Below are positions 8,900 through 16,388 of a stretch of 23,104 nucleotides of DNA, piece after piece. The notes beneath the pieces are model-generated. The model was not told the origin of the DNA and ran no database searches. It saw nothing but the letters and a program-made list of their open reading frames with translations. Made by a program: the position numbers and the translations under genes. The DNA is taken from positions 1 through 23,104 of the forward strand of contig CAZDPA010000056.1 in assembly GCA_964507195.1 (NCBI GenBank), in the 5' to 3' direction. Every line of letters starts with the position of its first letter. Position 1 is the first letter of the stretch. The DNA comes from Solimonas sp964507195. GTDB taxonomy: Bacteria > Pseudomonadota > Gammaproteobacteria > Nevskiales > Nevskiaceae.

Positions 8900-9816
8900 T
8901 GTGCAACTCCAACAATGCGGACTTCAGGTTGCAGATCGACGCCGGTCCTGCTGCGAACCGTGGTGCGGACATGCTCGACGAGCGACTCGACATCCACAGC
9001 ACGTGCGCCGGTTTCGGCGATCAGGAAATTGGCATGCATCGTCGACACTTCGGCGCCGCCGATGCGATAGCCCTTGAGACCGCAGGCCTCGATCAGGCGC
9101 GCCGCGTGATCGCCGGGTGGATTGCGGAACGTGCTGCCGGCGCTCGGCTTGCCGACCGGCTGCGTGGCCTTGCGCCTGGCCAGCGATTCACGCGTGAACC
9201 TGGCGTACTCACCGTCGGTGTCCGGCGTCACCGTGAAGCGCGCGCCGAGGAAACCCAATGCGTCCGCCGGCAATTCGACATGGCGGTAGCCGTATTGGAT
9301 CTGCGCCTTGCTGACACGCTCGACGTGGCCATCGCGGAAAATCAGTTCGGCATCGATGACCTGATCCCAGGTCTCGCCGCCCCAGGCACCGGCGTTCATC
9401 GCGAGTGCACCGCCCACGGTGCCGGGAATGCCGGCCATGAAACCCAGACCCGCCCAATTTCCACGCTCGGCAAATTTCGAAAGGCGTGCGCAATGCACGC
9501 CGGCTTCGACTGCGATCGCGTGGGGCGTCGCGTCTTCGAGCCGCAGCGCGTCGAGCGCGCCGTGCAGCGAAATCACCGTGCCGCGCCAGCCGCCGTCGCG
9601 CACGAGCAGGTTGCTGCCGAGTCCGAGCCACAGCACCGGCTCTGCCGGCGGCAGTGCACGCACGAACGCGATCAGGTCTTCGCGATCGGCTGGCTCGAAG
9701 AAACAGTCCGCGGGACCACCGACACGCCACGAAGTGTGGCGCGACATCGGCTCGTTATGCAGCAGGCGCCCGCGCACTGCACTCGATGGATCACGCACTG
9801 AAGCAGCGGCATTCAT
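8896..9816 (-). CDS. murB: UDP-N-acetylenolpyruvoylglucosamine reductase MurB (short, type II)
   Basis: MurB is an FAD enzyme that reduces UDP-GlcNAc-enolpyruvate to UDP-MurNAc with NADPH. At 306 residues it is the short form that lacks the extra loop of E. coli MurB (342). Visible are NTSW-like HTSWRVGGPAD (27-37), the FAD-binding GLGSNLLVRDGG (65-76), MAGIPGTVGGALAMNAGAWG (127-146), YGYRH (175-179), the catalytic Ser228 in AGSTFRNP, and the catalytic Glu298 in PEVRIVG. The start overlaps the murC stop as ATGA. Confidence 0.96.
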   Translation of the reverse strand: MNAAASVRDPSSAVRGRLLHNEPMSRHTSWRVGGPADCFFEPADREDLIAFVRALPPAEPVLWLGLGSNLLVRDGGWRGTVISLHGALDALRLEDATPHAIAVEAGVHCARLSKFAERGNWAGLGFMAGIPGTVGGALAMNAGAWGGETWDQVIDAELIFRDGHVERVSKAQIQYGYRHVELPADALGFLGARFTVTPDTDGEYARFTRESLARRKATQPVGKPSAGSTFRNPPGDHAARLIEACGLKGYRIGGAEVSTMHANFLIAETGARAVDVESLVEHVRTTVRSRTGVDLQPEVRIVGVAQ

Positions 9817-11237
9817 TTGCCGGCTCCGTAGCGCTGTACCAGCATGCCCGGCAAGTTGCCGACGTCGCCGGCCCCCAGGGTCAGGATGAGATCGCCATCG
9901 GCGGCAATGCGCTCGAGCAGGGCCGGTGCATCGGCAACGCCCTTGAGCAGCACCGGCTCCACCGCACCACGGGCGCGGATCGCCCGCGCGAGCGCACGCG
10001 CATCGGCACCTTCGATTGGCGCTTCACCGGCGGCATAGACCTCGGCGAGCAGCAGCACGTCGACCTGGGCAAGGATCGCGCAGAAGTCATCGAACAGATC
10101 ACGCGTGCGGGTGTAGCGATGTGGCTGGAACACCACGACGAGGCGGCGCTGCGGATGCGCAGCGCGCATCGCCTGGAAGGTCGCTGCGAGTTCGCGCGGA
10201 TGATGGCCATAGTCGTCGACCAACTGCGCACGCCGCGCACCGAACGCCAGCTCGCCATGCTGTTCGCAGCGGCGACCGATGCCTGCAAAGTTCGAGAACG
10301 CACTGCGGATCGCCGCGGCACTGACGCCGAGCTCGCGACCGATCGCCACTGCAACCAGCGCGTTCTGCACGTTGTGCTGGCCCGGCAGGTTCAGGTGGAA
10401 CGTTTCGCGGAAGCCGTCAGCCACCGCGGTGAAATGCACGCCGCTGCCTTCGGCACGCATGTCGATCGCGCGCAGATCGGCGTCTTCGGCGAAGCCATAG
10501 GTCAGCACCGGACGGCCGACGTCGTTCAGCGTCTCGCGTACGACCGGGTCGTCGATGCACAGCACGGCGAGGCCGTAGAACGGCAGGCGGTGCAGAAACT
10601 CGACGAAGGTCGCACGCAGCTTGCGGAAGTCGTTGGCGTAGGTTTCGAGATGATCGGCGTCGATGTTCGTGACTGCCGAAATCATCGGTGACAGATGCAG
10701 GAACGACGCATCGCTTTCGTCCGCCTCCGCAACCAGATAGCTGCCGGCACCAAGTCGCGCATTCGCATCCGCCGCCTTGAGCTTGCCGCCGATCACGTAG
10801 GTCGGATCGAGACCGCCTTCGGCCAGCACGCTGGCGACGAGACTCGTCGTCGTGGTCTTGCCATGCGTGCCCGCGATCGCGACGCCATAGCGGAAGCGCA
10901 TCAGCTCAGCGAGCATCTCGGCGCGGCGCACGACCGGAATACGGTGCTCGTGCGCGTACTCCAGTTCCGGGTTGCCGGCCTTGACCGCAGTTGAAACGAC
11001 GATCGCATCCGCGCCGTGCGCATGCCCGGCATCGTGTCCGAAGCAGATCGTGGCGCCGAGCGCAGTCAGGCGACGCGTTGCTGCGCTTTCCTTCAGATCG
11101 CTGCCGCTGACCTGGTAGCCAAGATTGATCAGCACTTCGGCAATACCGGCCATGCCGGAGCCGCCGATGCCAAGCATGTGGATGCGACGCACGCGGCGCA
11201 TCGGCCGGATCATCAGGGCCTGCATGTCCTGGCTCAT
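9813..11237 (-). CDS. murC: UDP-N-acetylmuramate--L-alanine ligase
   Basis: MurC adds L-Ala to UDP-MurNAc, the first of the four Mur ligase steps. The 474 residues have the usual three domains: the UDP-binding MLGIGGSGMAGIAEVL (21-36), the ATP P-loop GTHGKTTT (123-130), EADESDASFL (171-180), TNIDADHLETY (190-200), the NVQNALVA block (289-296) and DDYGHHP (341-347), diagnostic for MurC. The N-terminus is about 15 residues longer than the minimal fold. ATG 11237 is preceded by AAGGTGA and overlaps the stop of a 38-codon mini-ORF that fills the gap to murG. Confidence 0.97.
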   Translation of the reverse strand: MSQDMQALMIRPMRRVRRIHMLGIGGSGMAGIAEVLINLGYQVSGSDLKESAATRRLTALGATICFGHDAGHAHGADAIVVSTAVKAGNPELEYAHEHRIPVVRRAEMLAELMRFRYGVAIAGTHGKTTTTSLVASVLAEGGLDPTYVIGGKLKAADANARLGAGSYLVAEADESDASFLHLSPMISAVTNIDADHLETYANDFRKLRATFVEFLHRLPFYGLAVLCIDDPVVRETLNDVGRPVLTYGFAEDADLRAIDMRAEGSGVHFTAVADGFRETFHLNLPGQHNVQNALVAVAIGRELGVSAAAIRSAFSNFAGIGRRCEQHGELAFGARRAQLVDDYGHHPRELAATFQAMRAAHPQRRLVVVFQPHRYTRTRDLFDDFCAILAQVDVLLLAEVYAAGEAPIEGADARALARAIRARGAVEPVLLKGVADAPALLERIAADGDLILTLGAGDVGNLPGMLVQRYGAGK

Positions 11238-11350
11238 GCGCTCACCTTCGCGTCAGCCCCAAGAGCAGGCACATGCATGAGAGCGCGCGCTCCCGCACCC
11301 GTTTGCGCTACGCGCCGGACACTGTTTACGAGGCCGTGTCGCGCGCTCAT
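11234..11350 (-). repeat. Junction repeat copy 1 (murG/murC) with 38-codon mini-ORF
   Basis: The spacer between the murG stop and the murC start is related to those at 21001-21105 and 15045-15151. Shared minus-strand blocks are GCGCGCGACACGG, AGCGCAAA, GGGTGCGGGAGCG, ATGCA, and AAGGTGA just before the next gene. An ORF of 38 codons (MSARHGLVNS...ADAKVSA) starts in an ATGA overlap with the murG stop and ends in an ATGA overlap with murC. It may keep ribosomes moving from murG to murC. Its peptide resembles no family I know. Confidence 0.6.
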
Positions 11351-12411
11351 ACCAAGTCTCCGCCGCAGTCCAGGCAGGCGCCGGCGATGACGGCTGTCGC
11401 ATCCGGCCACGCCGCATTGCGCGCGGCTTCCGCCATGCGACGTAGACGCATGCAGTCGCCGAGCAGCTCGCGCAGCATTGCCGCCAGCTGCGCCGGTGTC
11501 AGGGAATCTTCCGGCATCAGCACTGCAGCGCGCGCCGACACCAGGTACTCCGCGTTTCGCGTCTGATGATCGTCGACCGCATGCGGAAACGGCACCAGCA
11601 CGCTGGCACAACCAGCAGCACTGAGTTCAGCAATCGTCGAAGCGCCCGAACGACAGACGACGAGATCAGCCCAGGCCATCGCGGCCGGCATGTCGTCGAT
11701 GAACTCGTCGATTTGCGCGGTGACCGCGACCGCACCGTAGCTGCGGCGCGCAGTGTCGATCGTGCGACCCGCCTGATGACGGACGTCAGGACGCGCCGAG
11801 GGATCAAGCAGCGCCAAGGCCTGAGGCACGCGCTCATTCAGTGCCTTTGCACCTTGGCTGCCGCCAACAACGAGCAGGCGCGCCGCGCCTTCGTGGTTCA
11901 GGCGCTGCGCCGGTGGCGGCAGCGCGACGAAGCCGCTGCGCACCGGGTTGCCGACGGTCTGCGCGCCGACGAATGTTTTCGGAAAGGCTTCGAGCACTGT
12001 CGTCGCGATGCGCGCGAGCCAGCGATTGGTCAGGCCAGGCGCCGCGTTCTGCTCATGCACGATGAGCGGCAGGCGCAACAACCAGGCCGCAATGCCACCA
12101 GGGCCCGCGGCGAAACCGCCCATGCCGAGCACCGCATCGGGTCGTTCACTGCGCATGATCATCATCGCCTGCAGCAGCGCACGCAGCAGCAGCATCGGCG
12201 CCTGCAGCAGTTTCAGCACGCCCTTGCCACGCAGGCCGGAAATGCTGATCTCGCGCAAAGGAATCTGATGCGATGGCACGACGCGCGATTCGAAACTGTT
12301 CGGCGCACCCATCCAGACAATCTGGTGCCCGCGTTCGCGCAGATACTGCGCGACCGCCAGCGCAGGGTAAACGTGCCCACCGGTGCCGCCCGCGGCAATC
12401 AGCACGCGCAT
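11347..12411 (-). CDS. murG: Lipid II synthase MurG (GlcNAc transferase), 5' end at an assembly gap
   Basis: MurG is the peripheral inner-membrane glycosyltransferase that adds GlcNAc to lipid I, making lipid II. The 354 residues show the GT-B features GGTGGH (8-13), MGMGGFAAGPGG-type loop (LGMGGFAAGPGG), HEQNAAPGLTNR, VVGGSQGAKALN and RSGASTIAEL, then the PFPHAVDDHQTRNAEYL C-terminal motif. ATG 12411 (MRVLIAAGGTGGHV) is a normal MurG start; a GTG lies one codon upstream. It lies 13 bases from a 10-N gap, and across the gap lies a second, different murG start (12435-12464). The first ten codons or the join to ftsW may therefore come from another strain. Confidence 0.93.
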   Translation of the reverse strand: MRVLIAAGGTGGHVYPALAVAQYLRERGHQIVWMGAPNSFESRVVPSHQIPLREISISGLRGKGVLKLLQAPMLLLRALLQAMMIMRSERPDAVLGMGGFAAGPGGIAAWLLRLPLIVHEQNAAPGLTNRWLARIATTVLEAFPKTFVGAQTVGNPVRSGFVALPPPAQRLNHEGAARLLVVGGSQGAKALNERVPQALALLDPSARPDVRHQAGRTIDTARRSYGAVAVTAQIDEFIDDMPAAMAWADLVVCRSGASTIAELSAAGCASVLVPFPHAVDDHQTRNAEYLVSARAAVLMPEDSLTPAQLAAMLRELLGDCMRLRRMAEAARNAAWPDATAVIAGACLDCGGDLV

Positions 12412-12424
12412 CACAGCCGAACCA

Positions 12425-12434
12425 NNNNNNNNNN
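12425..12434. other. Assembly gap (10 N) between ftsW/murG contigs
   Basis: A run of ten N marks a scaffold join of unknown true size. The ftsW side ends within a murG start; the murG side carries its own complete start. The two flanks cannot both be right for a single normal ftsW-murG junction, unless the start is truly duplicated. Confidence 0.95.
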
Positions 12435-12464
12435 GGTGCCGCCCGCCATGATCAGCAGCTTCAT
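12435..12464 (-). pseudogene. murG: Second murG 5' fragment (10 codons, MKLLIMAGGT)
   Basis: Overlapping the ftsW stop as ATGA and preceded by GGAGG, an ATG opens a reading frame MKLLIMAGGT that stops at the gap. This is the canonical MurG N-terminus (the next residues should be GGHV). It is probably the true murG start of the ftsW contig, with the rest lost in the join, rather than a real pseudogene. Confidence 0.8.
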
Positions 12465-13651
12465 CGGCGGTCCTCCGCCGGCGTCACGCCAAATGCGGCG
12501 ACGCGATTTTCGTAGTCGACCCGCAGCAGCAGACCGACCATCGCGCAGACCGTCAGCAACGACGAGCCGCCATAGCTCAGCAGCGGCAGGGTCAGGCCCT
12601 TGGTGGGCAGCAGGCCGAGATTGACCGCCATGTTGATCAGCGCCTGCAGGCCGATCCAGCTGGTCAGTCCGTAGGCGAGGAACGCCTGGAAGTGACGCCC
12701 GCCGATCTCAGCGATGCGACCGATCGCAAAACCGCGCCAGACGACAATGCCGAACAGCAGCAACAGCGTTGCGATGCCGACCAGGCCGAGTTCCTCGGCC
12801 AGAATCGCGAAGATGAAGTCGGTGTGCATCTCCGGCAGGTACAGCAGCTTCTGCACGCTGTTGCCGAGACCGACGCCGCTCCACTCACCGCGACCGACTG
12901 CGATCAGCGACTGTGCAAGCTGCCAGCCGCCGTTCTCGACATCGGCCCAGGGATTGGTGAAGTTCATCAGGCGCTTGACACGGTACGGCGCGGCGACCGC
13001 TATGAATGCAAGCGTTGCGGCCGCAACGCCCGTCATCGCGATGTAGTAACCGACGCGGGCGCCGCCGAGAAACAGCATCAGGAACACGACGCCCATCAGG
13101 ATCGCAGTCGCACCGAAGTCCGGTTCAAGCAGCAGCAGCGCGCACGGCACCATGATCGCCGCGAGCGGCAGGAACAGACCCTTGAGGCTGTGCTGCAGCT
13201 GAATCTGCCGTCGCGCAATATAGCTGGCGATGAACATGATCAGCGCCAGACGTGCCGGCTCCGATGCCTGCAGGCGGAAGAACCCGAGATCGATCCAGCG
13301 TCGCGCCGAGTTGACCAGCACGCCGACGCCCGGAATGAGCACCACGATCAGCAGCAGCAGCGCGAACAGGTACAGCGGCAGGCTCAGGCGCTCCCAGGCG
13401 CGCATCGGCACGCAGTACATCGCCAGACCCAGCAGCGCACCACCGCCGGCAAAGGCGAGCTGACGATAGAAGAAGTAGAACGGCTGGCCGGTCAGTTTCT
13501 CCGACTGTGCCACCGAGGCCGAGGCGACCATGATCAGGCCCCAGGCCAGCAGTACGCAGATGGCGACGCACAGCCAGCTGTCCAGACCATAGCGCGCACG
13601 CGGCAGCGGCAGATGATTCTCGAACCGGCCCGCAAGCGTGGTCGCGATCAT
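12461..13651 (-). CDS. ftsW: Septal peptidoglycan polymerase FtsW (SEDS family)
   Basis: FtsW polymerises lipid II at the septum in partnership with the class B PBP FtsI. The 396 residues contain about ten membrane segments, the first at about 25-47. SEDS motifs are NSARRW (114-119), QASEPARL (128-135), the catalytic Asp178 in LLEPDFGATAIL, FAILAEELGLVG, and LLPTKGLTLPLLSYGGSS near the C-terminus. The start overlaps the murD stop as ATGA. The stop overlaps a murG ATG at the contig end. Confidence 0.97.
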   Translation of the reverse strand: MIATTLAGRFENHLPLPRARYGLDSWLCVAICVLLAWGLIMVASASVAQSEKLTGQPFYFFYRQLAFAGGGALLGLAMYCVPMRAWERLSLPLYLFALLLLIVVLIPGVGVLVNSARRWIDLGFFRLQASEPARLALIMFIASYIARRQIQLQHSLKGLFLPLAAIMVPCALLLLEPDFGATAILMGVVFLMLFLGGARVGYYIAMTGVAAATLAFIAVAAPYRVKRLMNFTNPWADVENGGWQLAQSLIAVGRGEWSGVGLGNSVQKLLYLPEMHTDFIFAILAEELGLVGIATLLLLFGIVVWRGFAIGRIAEIGGRHFQAFLAYGLTSWIGLQALINMAVNLGLLPTKGLTLPLLSYGGSSLLTVCAMVGLLLRVDYENRVAAFGVTPAEDRR

Positions 13652-15045
13652 GCCAGTGCTCTTACTGCAGCGCGGAACTGATCACCGCGATCGACGTAGC
13701 TGCGGAACTGGTCGAAGCTCGCGCAGGCCGGCGACAGCAGGACCTGGTCACCCGTCTGTGCCAGCGCGCGCGCGCGCTGCAGCGCCGACGACATGTCCGT
13801 TTCGCGGTAGATCGGCAACGCACCGACGATGTCGTTCTCGATCAGACCGGCATCCTGACCGAACAGCACGGCGGCGCGACCCTGGCGTGCAAGCGGCTCG
13901 CGCAGCTCGGTGAACGACTGACCCTTGCCCTGCCCGCCGCCAAGCCAGATGATCGGTGGCGGCAAGCCATTGAGCGCCGCCAGTGTCGAGCCGACGTTGG
14001 TTCCCTTGGAATCGTTGAAGTAGCGCACACCCTTGAGTTCACCGACGAATTCGCAGCGATGGGAGAGCCCACCGAACGCCTTCAGCGCCTTCAGGCTCGA
14101 ACCGCGGTCGATGCCGACGGCATCGGCCAACGCGACCGCCGCCAGTGCATTCGCTGCGTTATGCAGGCCGAAGATCTTCAGCGCAGCGGCAGGCATGAGG
14201 CGCGAGGCGCCGCAGCTCAGCCAGTCTTCGCCGTCCTCGCGCAGCATCCCGTACTGCTCGTCCTGCGGCGTGTCGAGGCCGAAACTCACAACCCGCGTTC
14301 CAGCTCTCAGCCCTCCCGCCTCACGCCTGACGGCTTCGTCGTCGCGATTGACGATCGCGATCTCGCAGGCGTTGAAGATCCGGCCCTTGACCGCAGCGTA
14401 GTGCGCCATCGTGCCGTGACGATCGAGATGGTCCTGCGACAGATTGAGGATCGTCGCAGCCTTGCAGCGCAGGCTGTGCGTGGTTTCAAGCTGGAAGCTC
14501 GACAGCTCGAGTACGTAGAGCTCGACGCCATCGGCAAGCAGATCGAGCGCCGGTGTGCCGAGATTGCCGCCGACAGCGACCTTGATGCCGGCGGCGCGCG
14601 CCATCTCACCGACCAGCGTCGTCACCGTCGACTTGCCGTTCGAACCGGTGATGCCCACGACGTTAGACGTTAGGCGTGAGGCGTGAGGCGTATTGATCGC
14701 GCGGGCGAAGAGTTCGATGTCGCCGACGACCGGCACGCCGGTGGCGAGCAGTTCGCGCACGAAGGGTTCGTCGAGCGCCACGCCCGGAGACACCACCGCC
14801 TCGGCGAACTGGCTAAGCGGTTGCGGCGCGGTGAAGGCGCCGAGATGGAACTCGATGTCGGAAAACTCGGCGCGCAGTGCGTCGATGCCGGCCGGCGCTG
14901 CACGCGAATCCGTTACGACAATATCGGCACCCTCGCGAACCAGATAACGCAGCACGGAGACGCCGGACACGCCAAGGCCAACAACGAGCATGCGCTGCCC
15001 GTTGTATCGCCTCCCGCCTCCCGCCTCGCGCCTCACGTCTGTCAT
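13648..15045 (-). CDS. murD: UDP-N-acetylmuramoylalanine--D-glutamate ligase with repeat-encoded inserts
   Basis: MurD adds D-Glu to UDP-MurNAc-L-Ala. The 465 residues show the N-terminal UDP-binding LVVGLGVSG (20-28), VSPGVAL, the P-loop GITGSNGKST (131-140), NLSQDHLDRH (201-210), NAANALAA and FNDSKGTN. Three segments are encoded by heptanucleotide repeats and are absent from E. coli MurD: VRREAGGGRR at 4-13, NTPHASRLTS at 118-127 just before the P-loop, and VRREAGG at 239-245. ATG 15045 is chosen because GGAGG lies 8 nt upstream. An in-frame GTG at 15141 would add 32 residues derived from the upstream junction repeat. Confidence 0.95.
   Translation of the reverse strand: MTDVRREAGGGRRYNGQRMLVVGLGVSGVSVLRYLVREGADIVVTDSRAAPAGIDALRAEFSDIEFHLGAFTAPQPLSQFAEAVVSPGVALDEPFVRELLATGVPVVGDIELFARAINTPHASRLTSNVVGITGSNGKSTVTTLVGEMARAAGIKVAVGGNLGTPALDLLADGVELYVLELSSFQLETTHSLRCKAATILNLSQDHLDRHGTMAHYAAVKGRIFNACEIAIVNRDDEAVRREAGGLRAGTRVVSFGLDTPQDEQYGMLREDGEDWLSCGASRLMPAAALKIFGLHNAANALAAVALADAVGIDRGSSLKALKAFGGLSHRCEFVGELKGVRYFNDSKGTNVGSTLAALNGLPPPIIWLGGGQGKGQSFTELREPLARQGRAAVLFGQDAGLIENDIVGALPIYRETDMSSALQRARALAQTGDQVLLSPACASFDQFRSYVDRGDQFRAAVRALA
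14312..14332. repeat. Heptanucleotide repeat tract 3 (3 units, inside murD)
   Basis: The plus strand reads CCTCCCG, CCTCACG, CCTGACG in tandem. In the murD frame it encodes VRREAGG (239-245). Its orientation is opposite to the tracts at 14661 and 17922. Confidence 0.8.
14661..14691. repeat. Heptanucleotide repeat tract 2 (4 units, inside murD)
   Basis: The plus strand reads CGTTAGA, CGTTAGG, CGTGAGG, CGTGAGG, then CGT, 31 bp in all. It encodes the NTPHASRLTS insert directly before the MurD P-loop strand. The first two units have diverged from the consensus. The length and the partial last unit equal those of the tract in murE. Confidence 0.85.
15008..15035. repeat. Heptanucleotide repeat tract 4 (4 units, at murD N-terminus)
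   Basis: The plus strand reads CGCCTCC, CGCCTCC, CGCCTCG, CGCCTCA, followed by a degenerate unit. It encodes residues 4-13 of MurD (VRREAGGGRR), so the repeat forms the start of the protein just after the initiating Met. Confidence 0.8.
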
Positions 15046-15151
15046 CAGCGCGCCTCCGAAAGATCGCGACAACCGATCACGTAGCATGAGTCGGCGCGCT
15101 GCGCTGATTCCCGCACCCATGCTCGCATTCGCTCGCAGCACCGTGTCATCA
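15045..15151 (-). repeat. Junction repeat copy 3 (mraY/murD) with 34-codon mini-ORF
   Basis: The spacer shares the minus-strand blocks GACACGG, GGGTGCGGGA and CATGC with the ftsL/ftsI and murG/murC spacers, but is more diverged. A 34-codon frame starts in a TGATG overlap with the mraY stop and ends in a TGATG overlap with murD. A second frame (from GTG 15141) runs in phase into murD and gives a peptide like the other copies (LRANASMGAG against ALRAAQMGAG). The murD ribosome binding site GGAGG lies near its end. Confidence 0.5.
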
Positions 15152-16226
15152 GCGCACCTTCAACGAAGCCAGGCCGATCAGCACGAGAATCAGCGTGACG
15201 ATCCAGAAGCGCACGATGATCTTCGGCTCGGGCCAGCCCTTGAGTTCGTAGTGATGGTGCAGCGGCGCCATGCGGAAGATGCGCTTGCCGCCGCTGTACT
15301 TGAAATAGAGCACCTGCAGCGCGACCGAGAAAGTCTCGGCGACGAAGATGCCGCCCATGATCGCGAGCACGATTTCCTGGCGCACCAGCACGGCGACCAC
15401 ACCGAGTGCGGCGCCGAGCGCGAGCGCCCCGACGTCACCCATGAAAACCTGCGCCGGATAGGCGTTGAACCACAGGAAGCCGAGACCGGCACCGGCAATC
15501 GCGGTGCAGAAGATCGCGAGCTCACCGACACCGGCGATATACGGAATGCCGAGATACTTCGAGATCACGACGTTGCCGCTCGCATAGGCAAACACGGCCA
15601 ATGCGGACGCAACGAGCACGGTCGGCAGGATCGCCAGGCCATCGAGACCATCGGTCAGGTTGACCGCATTGCTCGAACCGACAATGACCAGATAGGCCCA
15701 GGGGATGAAGAAGATGCCGAGCGAGATCGACACGTCCTTGACGAACGGAAAGATCAGCGTGGTCTCCACCGGTGTGTGCGCCGTCGAGAACATCAGCGTC
15801 GCGACCCCGAAGCCNNNNNNNNNNGTACTTCTTGCGTGCCGGCAGGCCTTTCGGATTCTTGTGCTTGATCTTGATGTAGTCATCGGCGAAGCCGACCGCA
15901 CCGAAGCCCAGCGTCACCAGCAGCGCGAACCAGACGAAACGGCTCGTCAGGTCAGCCCAGAGCAGCGTCGAGAAGACGATGGCACAGATGATCAGCACAC
16001 CCCCCATCGTCGGCGTACCGGTTTTCTTCAGATGCGAAGCGGGACCGTCATCACGCACCGGCTGACCGAACTTGAAGCGATACAGGCGCTCGATCATCGG
16101 CGGCCCGAACGCGAACGAGAACACCAGCGCGGTCAGCACGCCCAGTACGCTGCGCAAGGTCAGGTACGAGAACATGTTGAAGCCGCTGATGTACTCCTTC
16201 AGGTACTCGGCGAGGTGATACAGCAT
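15149..16226 (-). CDS. mraY: Phospho-N-acetylmuramoyl-pentapeptide transferase MraY, split by an assembly gap
   Basis: MraY transfers phospho-MurNAc-pentapeptide to undecaprenyl phosphate, giving lipid I. The gene is interrupted by ten N at 15815-15824. The N-terminal part has 134 codons, the same number as in E. coli MraY up to the matching KY, and the C-terminal part has 221. With the usual 360 residues about five codons (15 nt) are missing, so the apparent frameshift is an artefact of the fixed-size gap. Motifs seen are the DGPASHLKKTGTPTMGG block, GFADDYIKI, NAVNLTDGLDGLAI, NAYPAQVFMGDVG and MAPLHHHYELKGWPE. ATG 16226 starts 1 bp from a palindromic element whose end supplies an AGGATGG ribosome binding site. 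Confidence 0.95.
15815..15824. other. Assembly gap (10 N) inside mraY
   Basis: Both flanks continue the MraY protein in order, with about five residues missing. The true gap is therefore near 15 nt and the ten N are a placeholder. Confidence 0.95.
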
Positions 16227-16227
16227 C

Positions 16228-16388
16228 AGTGTCCCATCCTGCAGATATGTTGATGAAGTCGCCGAGCGCTTTTCGTGTCCGGCAAGGCGCGACGACGAGT
16301 CATAGCAGGGCTATGGCGAGGAGAAGCAACGCGGCTGGGCGCGAAAAGAGCCGGCGAGTTCGCAGCGATATTTGCGGGATGGGACACT
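16228..16388. mobile_element. 161-bp palindromic ERIC-like element filling the murF/mraY junction
   Basis: The two halves are inverted copies along their whole length. The ends AGTGTCCCATCC / GGATGGGACACT are perfect over 12 bp and match over 21 bp with two mismatches. An inner CTTTTCG/CGAAAAG pair and a central CATAGC-AGG-GCTATG stem continue the pairing. Two bases of the murF TAG stop (16387-16389) are the element's end, and mraY starts 1 bp beyond the other end. It is transcribed within the operon and would fold into one very long hairpin. It has no coding content and no visible target duplication. Confidence 0.75.

Noticed and set aside
11347..12464. murG as a frameshifted pseudogene
   Set aside because: The main frame is complete with all motifs; the oddity is confined to the assembly gap.
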